64,000 bases of DNA from JAPPKS01 sp963667895 (GTDB lineage: Bacteria > Poribacteria > WGA-4E > PCPOR2b), in NCBI GenBank assembly GCA_965223985.1, contig OZ245030.1, positions 2,046,001 to 2,110,000 on the forward strand. Direction: 5' to 3'. The notes below the pieces were generated by a model that searched no databases, was not told the DNA's origin, and worked only from the letters and a program-made list of their open reading frames with translations. A program made the position numbers and the translations under genes. Shown here one piece after another: positions 9,111 to 17,013 of this stretch (positions are counted from its first letter, which is position 1; each line of letters begins with the position of its first letter).

Positions 9111-9200
9111 CAGAGGTCATGAGTCGGTTTTCTGAATTGTTCCGTTAATAGGGTAACAAACCATCTCGATTAACGGGATGCCTCAAACTCATGACCTCTG
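9111..9200. repeat. 90-nt nested inverted repeat
   Basis: CAGAGGTCATGAG (9111-9123) is perfectly complementary to CTCATGACCTCTG (9188-9200). Inside, CCGTTAAT pairs with ATTAACGG (9142-9149 with 9169-9176). The whole 90 nt can fold into one long hairpin. No T-run follows, so it does not look like a simple terminator; a MITE remnant or a structured RNA are alternatives. Confidence 0.6.
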
Positions 9201-9385
9201 AAGATTTTGTCACACATTTTTTCTGTTGGGTAGATGATAGGTGCACACAACAAAACAACAACCACAGATATACTCACGCCGAAAACATTATGAAACGCTG
9301 AGAACTTCTCTTTTGAATTGACTTTTCCTTAAGATGTTGGGTAGCAAATGAAAATTTTACCTTTACCATAGTATCTAGGGTTACA

Positions 9386-11563
9386 ATGCTAAGTCTTCAT
9401 AACATTCATAGAAACTTGGTTTACACACGTCTCACTCCGACTCTCTTCCTTTCAATTTTCATCACAACTGCTCTTTTTGCTCAGACCGATCTGTTGCTCA
9501 AGATTCCAGAGACATCTGACAATCAGATCCGCCTTCTAAAAGCGCGCTTCAACATTAAACTGCGCTATCGCACGCAGAATTTTTCCATCATTGAAGCTTA
9601 CCATAGCACGCTGCCCGAATTGCCTTCCGTTAAAATCCTCGATTCGATTTCTTCGGGTTTCGATTACTTCGTTGTGTTGCCAACTTCTACGCAGGACCGC
9701 TTGAAGGTTGAGAGATATGGCGAGATTCTAGACTCGCTCGACGGATTTCTTCTCCTAAAATTGCGAACTGATTTTGAGCCCGTTTTATTCGATCTGCCGG
9801 TGCACCACCGTGCTAAATTGCCCGCTGATATCGTCATACCGGAAGTGGAATTGGTGCCGTACGCACCAAGCAGCACAGGATCGCCACAGCAGCAATCCGT
9901 CATTCGAGATATGCTGGATCAGGTTGATTCTGATCGGTGGTTAAGACAGATTATCGCACTTGTTGAAAACGAAGATTTGGAACAGCCGGGGACGTTTTTC
10001 CGGAGCCGCTACTCTCTACGGGTGCGCGAAGCGATTCAACTCGACGGTAATCCCAGGCCGGATCACGCCTGTGACAATGCGGCAGATTATATTGCCGAAC
10101 AGTTCCGAAGTTTTGGCTTACAAGTCGAATTTGATTTGTTCCCGCACCGTCGTCGAACAGCGCTTGGCGACCCAGTAGGAGACTACGTCATGCGGAATGT
10201 GGTCGCAACGCTACCGGGCAAGGGGCCAAATAAAGATCGCATCTATTTAATGACGGCACACTACGATAGCATCGCTTCCAGAACCCTAGGTTGGGAGCAG
10301 AGCTGGCGGACATTGCCTGCGCCGGGCGCATCGGACAATGCTTCAGGTGTCGCAGAAATACTCCAAACTGCGCGTATCCTCAGTAAAACAGATTTCGACC
10401 ATACCATCAGATTTATAGCTTTTTCGGGCGAGGAGTTGTTTCTTTTTGGGAGTAGACACTATCGAGATCTGGTTAAACAGCGCGGCGATCAAATTGCGGG
10501 CGTACTGAACTTTGATTTACTTGGACATGATCCAGACGGGATTCTGGATATCCATGTGGTTGGGAACGAGCAATCACAATGGCTGGTCAACGCCTTTGGC
10601 AGGGCTGCAGAGCAATATGTCATTCCGGTTGATTTGCGCAAGAAGAACGATCCGAGCTTTATCTTCAGCGATCATTCCCCGTTTTGGGATATTGGTATCC
10701 CCGCTGTAATGGTATCGGAAGAATCTTCGCTTGATGCGCCGGAAGAATCGGTCGACTATATCCACAGCCAGGAAGACAGTCTAGCGAAACTCTCTCGACC
10801 GTTGTTGGGGGAATTAGCCATTAAATTGGCGGTGGCGACGCTTGCGGAGCTTGCCCTCCCAATCATTCAACCGGGGGATGCGGACGAAAGGCGTCCTGAT
10901 ATTTTCTGGGAATCCAGCGAAATTGCGCTCTCCAATCCAACGCCCGCCAAGGGGGATGAAGTCACACTGCGGGCGAACGTTAAGAACGCGGGACCTGTCG
11001 ACGTAACGGAAATCAAAATTCGGTTTGTCGCCGCCTCGCCCAATGGGAACTTTGAAATTCTCTTGGAACAGTCTGTAGATCTCAACGCGGGCGAATCGAA
11101 ATTAATTAGTGCGACCTTTACGCCAACCGCTTGGGGTGAATTTGCGCTTCTCGCCACGGCGAACAGCGAGGTGCAATTCCTCGAATCGGATTTCAGCAAC
11201 AATCAGATAGAAACACCGCTGTCGGTTACTGATTCGGGAGTAACAGTCGAAAACGTCTTGACCTATCCGAACCCGATCGACTTTAACAAAAGCGGGGCAT
11301 CTTTAAGGTTTGTGTATACACTTAGCCGCGATGCCGATATTATCATTGGCGTCTATAACGTATTCGGTGAGAAGGTTTTCGAAGAGCAGTTTTCTGCTGG
11401 AAACAAAAATGGGAGATTAGGCGTTAATGATTCCTTTAATTGGTCTGGTTTAAAGACGTTTGGTGAGAAAGTTTCTCCTGGCATCTACATCGGTAGAATA
11501 TCCGCGACCGCTCCAAACGGTGCATCGGCGCAAGAAGAAACTAAGTTTGCTGTGATTTGGTAG
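9386..11563 (+). CDS. Secreted M28-family zinc peptidase with CARDB and FlgD-like C-terminal domains
   Basis: A 725-residue protein with an N-terminal signal segment (ending near TTALFAQ). The M28 catalytic core shows TAHYDS (His292 and the Asp two residues on), GASDNASGVAE (bridging Asp), FSGEELFLFGS (general-base and metal Glu), FDLLGHD and SDHSPFW (final His), all the expected ligands. A CARDB-like beta domain follows (about residues 500-610), then a C-terminal module beginning TYPNPIDF and containing GVYNVFGEKV that resembles FlgD-like or type IX sorting domains. It is probably exported to the surface and cuts peptides as an aminopeptidase. Confidence 0.88.
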   Translation: MLSLHNIHRNLVYTRLTPTLFLSIFITTALFAQTDLLLKIPETSDNQIRLLKARFNIKLRYRTQNFSIIEAYHSTLPELPSVKILDSISSGFDYFVVLPTSTQDRLKVERYGEILDSLDGFLLLKLRTDFEPVLFDLPVHHRAKLPADIVIPEVELVPYAPSSTGSPQQQSVIRDMLDQVDSDRWLRQIIALVENEDLEQPGTFFRSRYSLRVREAIQLDGNPRPDHACDNAADYIAEQFRSFGLQVEFDLFPHRRRTALGDPVGDYVMRNVVATLPGKGPNKDRIYLMTAHYDSIASRTLGWEQSWRTLPAPGASDNASGVAEILQTARILSKTDFDHTIRFIAFSGEELFLFGSRHYRDLVKQRGDQIAGVLNFDLLGHDPDGILDIHVVGNEQSQWLVNAFGRAAEQYVIPVDLRKKNDPSFIFSDHSPFWDIGIPAVMVSEESSLDAPEESVDYIHSQEDSLAKLSRPLLGELAIKLAVATLAELALPIIQPGDADERRPDIFWESSEIALSNPTPAKGDEVTLRANVKNAGPVDVTEIKIRFVAASPNGNFEILLEQSVDLNAGESKLISATFTPTAWGEFALLATANSEVQFLESDFSNNQIETPLSVTDSGVTVENVLTYPNPIDFNKSGASLRFVYTLSRDADIIIGVYNVFGEKVFEEQFSAGNKNGRLGVNDSFNWSGLKTFGEKVSPGIYIGRISATAPNGASAQEETKFAVIW

Positions 11564-11624
11564 AAGAGGGATGTTTTGACTGATGAATGGCGCTTTAAGA
11601 AATACTTGATAGAGAGGTCATTTA

Positions 11625-11984
11625 ATGAAGCCTGCGATTAAACAGTGGATGGACGCCTGTCGTGCGAAACTGCGAGAGGGTAAATTGACAGAAGGCGATC
11701 TTCTACGTTTGGAAACACTTCTTACTGAACCGAGACAGATGGTGCTTTACTTGTATTCGAAATCAACCAACATGCGTTCACCCATCGCAAGCTGGGCGTT
11801 GTACGATCCCACGAAACCTGAAAAACCCGCCCTTCCGTCACAGGAGCTACCATACCCCTCAGTTATCGACGCGGTGCGTGATGGCTGGCGAATCGTTCAA
11901 TTTCCCATCTCGAAACTCTACGAGTTTTCGGATATTGACAACGCTTATCTGGGTTATGAATTCATCTTGGAGAAATGGACGTAA
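11625..11984 (+). CDS. Conserved-type small protein of unknown function
   Basis: A 119-residue soluble protein beginning MKPAIKQWMDACRAKL after GAGAGGTCATTTA. An amphipathic helical N-terminus (about residues 1-45) is followed by a mixed region with several Pro, an aromatic-rich middle and a short acidic end (YEFSDIDNAYLGYEFILEKW). I do not recognise the family. It lies 50 nt upstream of the PhyH gene in the same direction and may be co-transcribed with it. Confidence 0.6.
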   Translation: MKPAIKQWMDACRAKLREGKLTEGDLLRLETLLTEPRQMVLYLYSKSTNMRSPIASWALYDPTKPEKPALPSQELPYPSVIDAVRDGWRIVQFPISKLYEFSDIDNAYLGYEFILEKWT

Positions 11985-12037
11985 GATGACTTTGGGGTGC
12001 AGAAATAGAACTTCCTTACGCCAAAGGAAAGGAGGAG

Positions 12038-12832
12038 ATGATGATCGATGTTCAACCCACTATGGACGACAAGCGAGTGATGGATTTCGCTTCAAACGGT
12101 TATGTGGTTCTTGAGGGAATTGTTTCGGATGCTTTCAATCGCAAATGTGAAATGTTGCCCGGTGGGCAGATCGATGAATTTATTCACACGCCTGAATTCC
12201 TGAAGGAAGTCCTTATGCAGCCGGAAGCCGCCGGGGTTACTCGTTCACTTTTAGGCAAAAATTTCTTCGTGCCCATCACAGCTCATCATCACCTGTATGA
12301 AGCACCTCATTCCGGACAGTCATGGCATTCCGATGGGATTTCCGAATACGGCTATGGAGTTCACCACCTCCAATGCTATTACTATCCCAAAGAGGTTTGT
12401 CTTGAGGACGGTCCCACAATGGTGCTTCCAGGTTCCCACTATCGATTAGTCGATCGAGAAGCCCTAGCGCATTACGGCAACATTATTGGTCAGCTCTCCT
12501 TGACCGTCCCCGCGGGTACAGTTGTTATGACCCACTATGGCATCTGGCACAAGGCGGGGCCAAAGTTGAATTCGACGCGACGCGGGATGATTAAATATTC
12601 GTATTTTCGCAGCTCCCCGCCAAAACGGGACTGGGTGACAAATTCGGATGAAGTGCCGCCTTATGTCAACCAAGGACGTCATCCCTATGCGACCGAAGTG
12701 GAATGCTACCGAGACTTGATTCGATGTGAACGCACATGGGCGTGGCTGTGCGGCGTGAAACCAACAGATGATGTCTGCCGGGGCGCGAAACTATTCATGC
12801 AGGCTAGCCCTCTCGCTGAAATCAGCTATTGA
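12038..12832 (+). CDS. Phytanoyl-CoA dioxygenase (PhyH) family Fe(II)/2-oxoglutarate enzyme
   Basis: A 264-residue non-haem iron oxygenase. The HxD half of the facial triad is in WHSDGIS (about residues 93-99); the distal His is in GIWHKAGPK and the 2-oxoglutarate-binding Arg in STRRGMIKYS. Family members hydroxylate diverse small molecules using 2-oxoglutarate and oxygen. AAAGGAGGAG just precedes the tandem ATGATG; either could be used. Substrate is not predictable. PhyH paralogues are abundant in Poribacteria and planctomycete-like genomes, which fits the suggested origin. Confidence 0.88.
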   Translation: MMIDVQPTMDDKRVMDFASNGYVVLEGIVSDAFNRKCEMLPGGQIDEFIHTPEFLKEVLMQPEAAGVTRSLLGKNFFVPITAHHHLYEAPHSGQSWHSDGISEYGYGVHHLQCYYYPKEVCLEDGPTMVLPGSHYRLVDREALAHYGNIIGQLSLTVPAGTVVMTHYGIWHKAGPKLNSTRRGMIKYSYFRSSPPKRDWVTNSDEVPPYVNQGRHPYATEVECYRDLIRCERTWAWLCGVKPTDDVCRGAKLFMQASPLAEISY

Positions 12833-13042
12833 GGCTACATACTGGCTGACGGAAAATTTTCTAATCCCCGATGTCCCAGATGAAGGTCATATGTTTTTAA
12901 AGGTTCAAGACTTCAGCTGATTTAGTTTCTGCTCCAACACATTCGTCAATGAATGCGCTTTCAACCTTGATGTTCATCTGACCGATTGAAAATTGACAAC
13001 TTAGGGCGAACTTGAGCGTTATCGAATTGATGCCTTTTTCGC

Positions 13043-13071
13043 TTGGCACACAATTGCTTTCACGGTATAAT
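13043..13071 (+). promoter_or_regulatory. Promoter of the YceI/NPC-repeat gene
   Basis: TTGGCA (13043-13048), 17 bp, TATAAT (13066-13071), about 130 nt before the ATG at 13204. The rest of the 371-bp gap from 12833 shows no other clear feature. Confidence 0.7.
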
Positions 13072-13203
13072 GTAATAAGTCGATCTGTCTAAGCGGACAA
13101 TTGAGTGGAAGAGGCTCGGTGCAACTGAGGAGTTCTCGACGTATTGGAATAGAAAGCTGTTCCCGAAATCTAAAACTAACACAATGAAGAAAGGAAAAAC
13201 ATC

Positions 13204-14163
13204 ATGCGAAAATTAGCTTTTTATGCCTTTATCTTGGTTCTGATAGGGTCTTTGATTCTGCCAACGGCAAGTTTAGCCGCAGAAAACCCCTGTAATCCAT
13301 GCAGCGAGGAGCAGGTCAACCCCTGTAACCCGTGTAATCCGTGCGCGGCGAACCCTTGTAACCCTTGCAATCCATGTGCGGCGAATCCGTGCGCCGCAGC
13401 AGCAAAGGTGTTCACAATTGACGATAACAGAAACACATTCACTTTTGAGTCCAAAGCGCCGTTGGAAAACATTATCGGTATGAGCAACAAAATTGCAGGG
13501 CACATTCATGTGGACCCGACTGATGTCACCAGCGACTCAATGGCGACATTTGAGTTGAATCTCGCAAGCATGTCAACAGGAATTGGGCTTCGAGATGAGC
13601 ATATGCGCGAGCAGTTCCTAGAAACAGACAAGTACCCTAATGCGGTACTAACGATAGATAAGGTTACCAAGGCGTCCAGCAAGACTCTTATGGATCAAAT
13701 GCCCGTAACACTGGATGCAAAAGGAACGCTAGAGCTTCACGGCGTAAAGAAAAAGGTGCACCTCGAAGGTATCACCCTGACCTTACTCAAGGAAAATGAA
13801 AACACCAAGATGAGGATGCCCGGCGACCTCATACACATCGACGGCGTTCTTGTATTGAAGCTCTCCGATTACAATATCAAGAGGCCTAAGTTAGTTGTTC
13901 TCAAGTTGGACGACAACATCAAAGTCAGTGTGGATCTGTATGGCACGACTGCCAAGATGATGACTGAAAACCCGTGCAATCCTTGTAATCCGTGCGCGGC
14001 AAATCCTTGTAACCCGTGCAATCCTTGTAATCCATGTGCGGCAAATCCATGCAACCCGTGTAACCCCTGCAATCCCTGTGCGGCGAATCCTTGTAACCCG
14101 TGCAATCCTTGTAATCCATGTGCGGCGAATCCATGCAACCCGTGCAACCCGTGTAGCAAATAG
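13204..14163 (+). CDS. Secreted YceI-domain protein flanked by Asn-Pro-Cys repeats
   Basis: A 319-residue protein with a signal peptide (cleavage near LAAE). A first Cys cluster (residues 28-63, nine NPC triplets) is followed by a YceI-like lipocalin fold (about 68-250), which has the usual GLRDEHMREQFLET and YPNAVLTI segments. A second cluster of 18 NPC triplets in 14-residue units (four NPC plus AA) runs from residue 256 to the end. YceI domains bind isoprenoid or amphipathic ligands in the periplasm. The 27 regularly spaced cysteines suggest metal binding or cross-linking; that is inference. SD AGAAAGG precedes the ATG. Confidence 0.85.
   Translation: MRKLAFYAFILVLIGSLILPTASLAAENPCNPCSEEQVNPCNPCNPCAANPCNPCNPCAANPCAAAAKVFTIDDNRNTFTFESKAPLENIIGMSNKIAGHIHVDPTDVTSDSMATFELNLASMSTGIGLRDEHMREQFLETDKYPNAVLTIDKVTKASSKTLMDQMPVTLDAKGTLELHGVKKKVHLEGITLTLLKENENTKMRMPGDLIHIDGVLVLKLSDYNIKRPKLVVLKLDDNIKVSVDLYGTTAKMMTENPCNPCNPCAANPCNPCNPCNPCAANPCNPCNPCNPCAANPCNPCNPCNPCAANPCNPCNPCSK
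13969..14154 (+). repeat. 42-bp in-frame tandem repeat encoding NPC units
   Basis: Three full 42-bp units encode (NPC)4-AA, with a shorter unit at each end. Codons vary between Asn (AAT/AAC), Pro (CCA/CCC/CCG/CCT) and Cys (TGT/TGC), so the protein pattern is kept while the DNA has drifted, which argues for selection on the peptide. A related shorter array lies at 13285-13392. Confidence 0.85.
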
Positions 14164-14226
14164 ATAGCAGACTGCAAACGTAAAAAGCGCTAATCTTCTA
14201 CGTTTCATACTGTGTTGTGTTTTGGT

Positions 14227-14298
14227 AACCGTTCAGCACTAATCGGCGTAAGTCCTAACTGACCGATATTAGCCCTAAGAACGGTTGCCTATTTTTTT
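14227..14298 (+). terminator. Rho-independent-type terminator after the YceI gene
   Basis: AACCGTTC (14227-14234) pairs with GAACGGTT (14279-14286); an inner stem, CTAATCGG with CCGATATTAG, extends it, and a run of seven T follows at 14292-14298. Confidence 0.75.
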
Positions 14299-14403
14299 GC
14301 TCTTTGGGCTTGGAGATGAGGCGGGATCTCCTGTGCCACTCAAACTCATTGATGTGGGAAAGGGTGCTTTTATAGACAGCACGAAGCACATAAAGGCAAG
14401 TAA

Positions 14404-15153
14404 GTGGAAACGGAAAATATCTGGTACTTAAAGCATATTAACATCTTTAACGGCATGACCGACGTAGACTTAGGCGGTTTGAATCGAGTTACGTGTATGG
14501 AGAGCTACAATCGCCACGATCAGGTCGGCAGTCAGGACGATTCAGGGGATGTTGTCTATTTGCTCAAGGAGGGACGGGTCAAAATCTACAAGCCTTTGCC
14601 AGAAGGAAAAGAATCTACACTGGCGGTTCTTGAACCAGGGGAGATCTTTGGGGAGATGGCGTTATCTGATGAGGGTCCGGGCGATACAATCGCAGAGACA
14701 TTAGATGACACGCTACTCTGTGTCATACGCCGTCGAGAATTTAAAATTCTGCTTCGCAAAAAGCCGGAGCTAACAATGCGTACCACCAAACTCATTAGGT
14801 TACGAAGGCGAGCAATCGAAAACCCGATCGAAAATTTGGTGTTTCGCAGTGTGTCTTCCCGACTGGCTCTGCTGTTGATTTCATTAACAGAAAGACACGG
14901 AGACCGCGATAGCCGGGGAATCGTCCTGCACGTAAAATTTTCACAACAGAAACTGGCGTATTTAATTGCAACTGCGCGTGAGACAACGAGCGCCCTTCTC
15001 AATGAATTTGAACGTCTTGGGTTAATCGATATTCGGCATCGGCGAATCACGATTTTGGATCAGTGGGCATTGAAAAAGATTGCAGTTGCAAGAATGAAGG
15101 AACTATCGATTCAAGAAGATAGTGAAGAAACAGATGATTTTACCGGACTATGA
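14404..15153 (+). CDS. Crp/Fnr-family transcription regulator
   Basis: A 249-residue regulator starting at GTG: cyclic-nucleotide-binding-like beta roll (about 10-125), dimerisation helix, and C-terminal winged HTH (FSQQKLAYLIATARETTSALLNEF, split here at the turn). In the roll, PGEIFGEMALSDEG is present but the cAMP-phosphate-binding Arg-Ser expected after it is replaced by DTIAET, so cAMP binding is unlikely. The N-terminus has no Fnr-type Cys cluster. It could sense another ligand and regulate nearby respiratory or stress genes; targets are unknown. The next 205 nt to 15358 hold no feature I recognise. Confidence 0.85.
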   Translation: METENIWYLKHINIFNGMTDVDLGGLNRVTCMESYNRHDQVGSQDDSGDVVYLLKEGRVKIYKPLPEGKESTLAVLEPGEIFGEMALSDEGPGDTIAETLDDTLLCVIRRREFKILLRKKPELTMRTTKLIRLRRRAIENPIENLVFRSVSSRLALLLISLTERHGDRDSRGIVLHVKFSQQKLAYLIATARETTSALLNEFERLGLIDIRHRRITILDQWALKKIAVARMKELSIQEDSEETDDFTGL

Positions 15154-15358
15154 GTCCTCCAATTAGCCCTGCTGTCCAAGAACTATTCGGGCAGATCCGC
15201 TTATGCTAAGATTTCCCATGAAGAGGAATTGTGTGGGAGCACAGCGTAAGGTAAGTTAATCGGCTCAGACAGTTTAGGTACAATGGGTGACGAACTTTAC
15301 GTACCCCTTTCCTGCAACATCACAACGACGAGGTTTCCACACACCAAGGAAGCGTCGA

Positions 15359-16456
15359 ATGGTCAGTACCGCAATTATCGGATACGGTTTCGCCGGTCGA
15401 GGTTTTCACGCTTACCTCATCGGTTTGGCAAACGGGTTGAACCTCTATGCTGTTGCTTCGCGGAGTGCTGAACGACGCCAATCCGCGGCTCAAGACCACG
15501 TGAAGATTTATGAAACTATCGATCAGGTCCTTGCAGATGATGCGGTAGATCTCGTTGTTCTTGCAACCCCCCATAACACACATGCCGCACTTGCGATTCA
15601 GGCAATGGACGCTGGTAAGCACGTGGTCACGGACAAGATTATGTGCATGAATGCCGCAGAAGCTGATGCGATGATCGAAGCGAGTCGGCGAAACAACGTC
15701 CTGTTGAGCGTTTTTCACAATCGCCGTTGGGATTGGGACTACCTGACGGTCAAAAAAATTATAGCGGATGGCTTGCTTGGAAAGCCCTACCTATTTCAGG
15801 TCAGCATCATGAAGTATGACGCGCCGTGGGGTTGGCGTGGTGTGAAGAAACAGAGTGGAGGGATTCTGTTTGATTGGCCTGCTCACATAGTGGATCAGGC
15901 TCTGCAACTGGTCCGCGCACCTGTGAAGACCGTTTTCTGCGATATTCATTACGACTCACGGTGGGATACGGACATCGGCAACTACGCCAATCTCCTCATG
16001 AAGTTTGAAAATGGTGTCCGCTATCAAATAGAGATAAGCAACTTGGCGAAGGTCGAGAAGCCTCACTGGTACATCCTCGGCGATCAGGGCGGATTGATGA
16101 AGTACGGTTCAGATCCGCAACAGGCGTCAATGCTGGCGGGAAATATCGACGCTGCAGAGGAGGATGCTGCCAACTATGCAAAAGTCTGGACCGAGGCTAC
16201 CGGCAAACATCGAGAGATGGCGATTGAGAGTGTAAGAGGCTCCTGGAAGTCGTATTATCAAAACATCTCGGATGTTTTGAACAAGGGGGTTGAACTAATC
16301 GTTAAACCGGAGGAGGTCAAACGCACAATGGTTATTTATGACGCGGCGATGCGCTCCGCGGAAACGGGTGAAGCTGTGCAGTATGCAGATCAACTATCCC
16401 CCAAAAAGGAAGATTTAAGTCGAACTCCCTTAGGCAACAGCTATTGTAGCGAGTGA
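15359..16456 (+). CDS. Gfo/Idh/MocA-family NAD(P)-dependent oxidoreductase
   Basis: A 365-residue dehydrogenase. The chosen ATG follows AAGGA by eight bases and places the Rossmann motif at the very N-terminus (AIIGYGFAGRGFHA, GxGxxG-like), as is usual; the longer frame from 15287 adds no domain. DKIMCMN replaces the EKP motif of many members, keeping the Lys. A C-terminal alpha/beta domain carries SGGILFDWPAHIVDQAL, including the catalytic-region Asp and His. Members oxidise or reduce sugars and inositols; the substrate is unknown. Confidence 0.88.
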   Translation: MVSTAIIGYGFAGRGFHAYLIGLANGLNLYAVASRSAERRQSAAQDHVKIYETIDQVLADDAVDLVVLATPHNTHAALAIQAMDAGKHVVTDKIMCMNAAEADAMIEASRRNNVLLSVFHNRRWDWDYLTVKKIIADGLLGKPYLFQVSIMKYDAPWGWRGVKKQSGGILFDWPAHIVDQALQLVRAPVKTVFCDIHYDSRWDTDIGNYANLLMKFENGVRYQIEISNLAKVEKPHWYILGDQGGLMKYGSDPQQASMLAGNIDAAEEDAANYAKVWTEATGKHREMAIESVRGSWKSYYQNISDVLNKGVELIVKPEEVKRTMVIYDAAMRSAETGEAVQYADQLSPKKEDLSRTPLGNSYCSE

Positions 16457-16659
16457 TGCCAACGGTTGTACAAACAACGACAACGTGCGATTTTTGTAAA
16501 AACTGTAGAATTTCTTGAGGAGGGGGTTAGACAGTTGGGCGCTGATTGGCATGCACAAGTACATCATTTTGAAGCGGGTGTTGATTTTTTTAATGCGGCA
16601 ACTTGTCTTCAAGAAACTTATTTCGAGAATAATCTATTTTCAAGTGACGAGTTCAACGG

Positions 16660-17013
16660 TTAATCGAGGTTCTCGATTTCTTTGGCAACATCTAGCCCGA
16701 CTTCACTCAAAGTGAACAGTTTGTTTTCCGACCGGCCATCCGGTACCACTTCCAGCTCCTCTTGGAACGTCTCAAATACGAGAAACAATCGCTCTAAACA
16801 CGAATCGCACGAGGAGTCGTCCTTCACCATAGGTGCTTGCATCCCGATAGGCTGATGGGTTGCAGGTACGGGGGTTTGCTGATCAAAACGCGGGGAATCG
16901 ACAGTCGCGGAAGTTGAATTTGGCATAGAAGATCGATCCATTTTATATGCAGAAAAGCAGAGCAGAATTGTGCAGACACAAAGTGACGATAACGTGACCC
17001 AATACGCCTTCAT
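16660..17013 (-). CDS. Small secreted or membrane-anchored protein of unknown function
   Basis: A 117-residue protein with an N-terminal hydrophobic segment (about residues 5-21), a Pro/Thr-rich linker, and a C-terminal part with a CDSC pair (DDSSCDSCLERL) and an acidic helix. Its ATG overlaps the stop of the upstream 466-residue gene in an ATGA, so the two are translationally coupled. I do not recognise the family. The CxxC could bind metal or form a disulfide. Confidence 0.6.
   Translation of the reverse strand: MKAYWVTLSSLCVCTILLCFSAYKMDRSSMPNSTSATVDSPRFDQQTPVPATHQPIGMQAPMVKDDSSCDSCLERLFLVFETFQEELEVVPDGRSENKLFTLSEVGLDVAKEIENLD

Noticed and set aside
12967..12980. Fnr-box-like TTGATGTTCATCTG upstream of the YceI gene
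   Set aside because: The right half matches poorly and it lies about 100 bp from the -10 box; chance match likely.
13969..14154. Possible CRISPR-like array of regular repeats
   Set aside because: Repeats are contiguous, in frame and lack unique spacers; they encode protein repeats.
13869..14208. Minus-strand open frames over the NPC repeat region (three overlapping frames)
   Set aside because: They are by-products of the repetitive NPC coding sequence on the plus strand; no ribosome-binding site and low-complexity products.
16466..16663. 65-residue plus-strand frame after the oxidoreductase
   Set aside because: TTG start without a ribosome-binding site, no recognisable features apart from a coding-like stretch; too weak to annotate.
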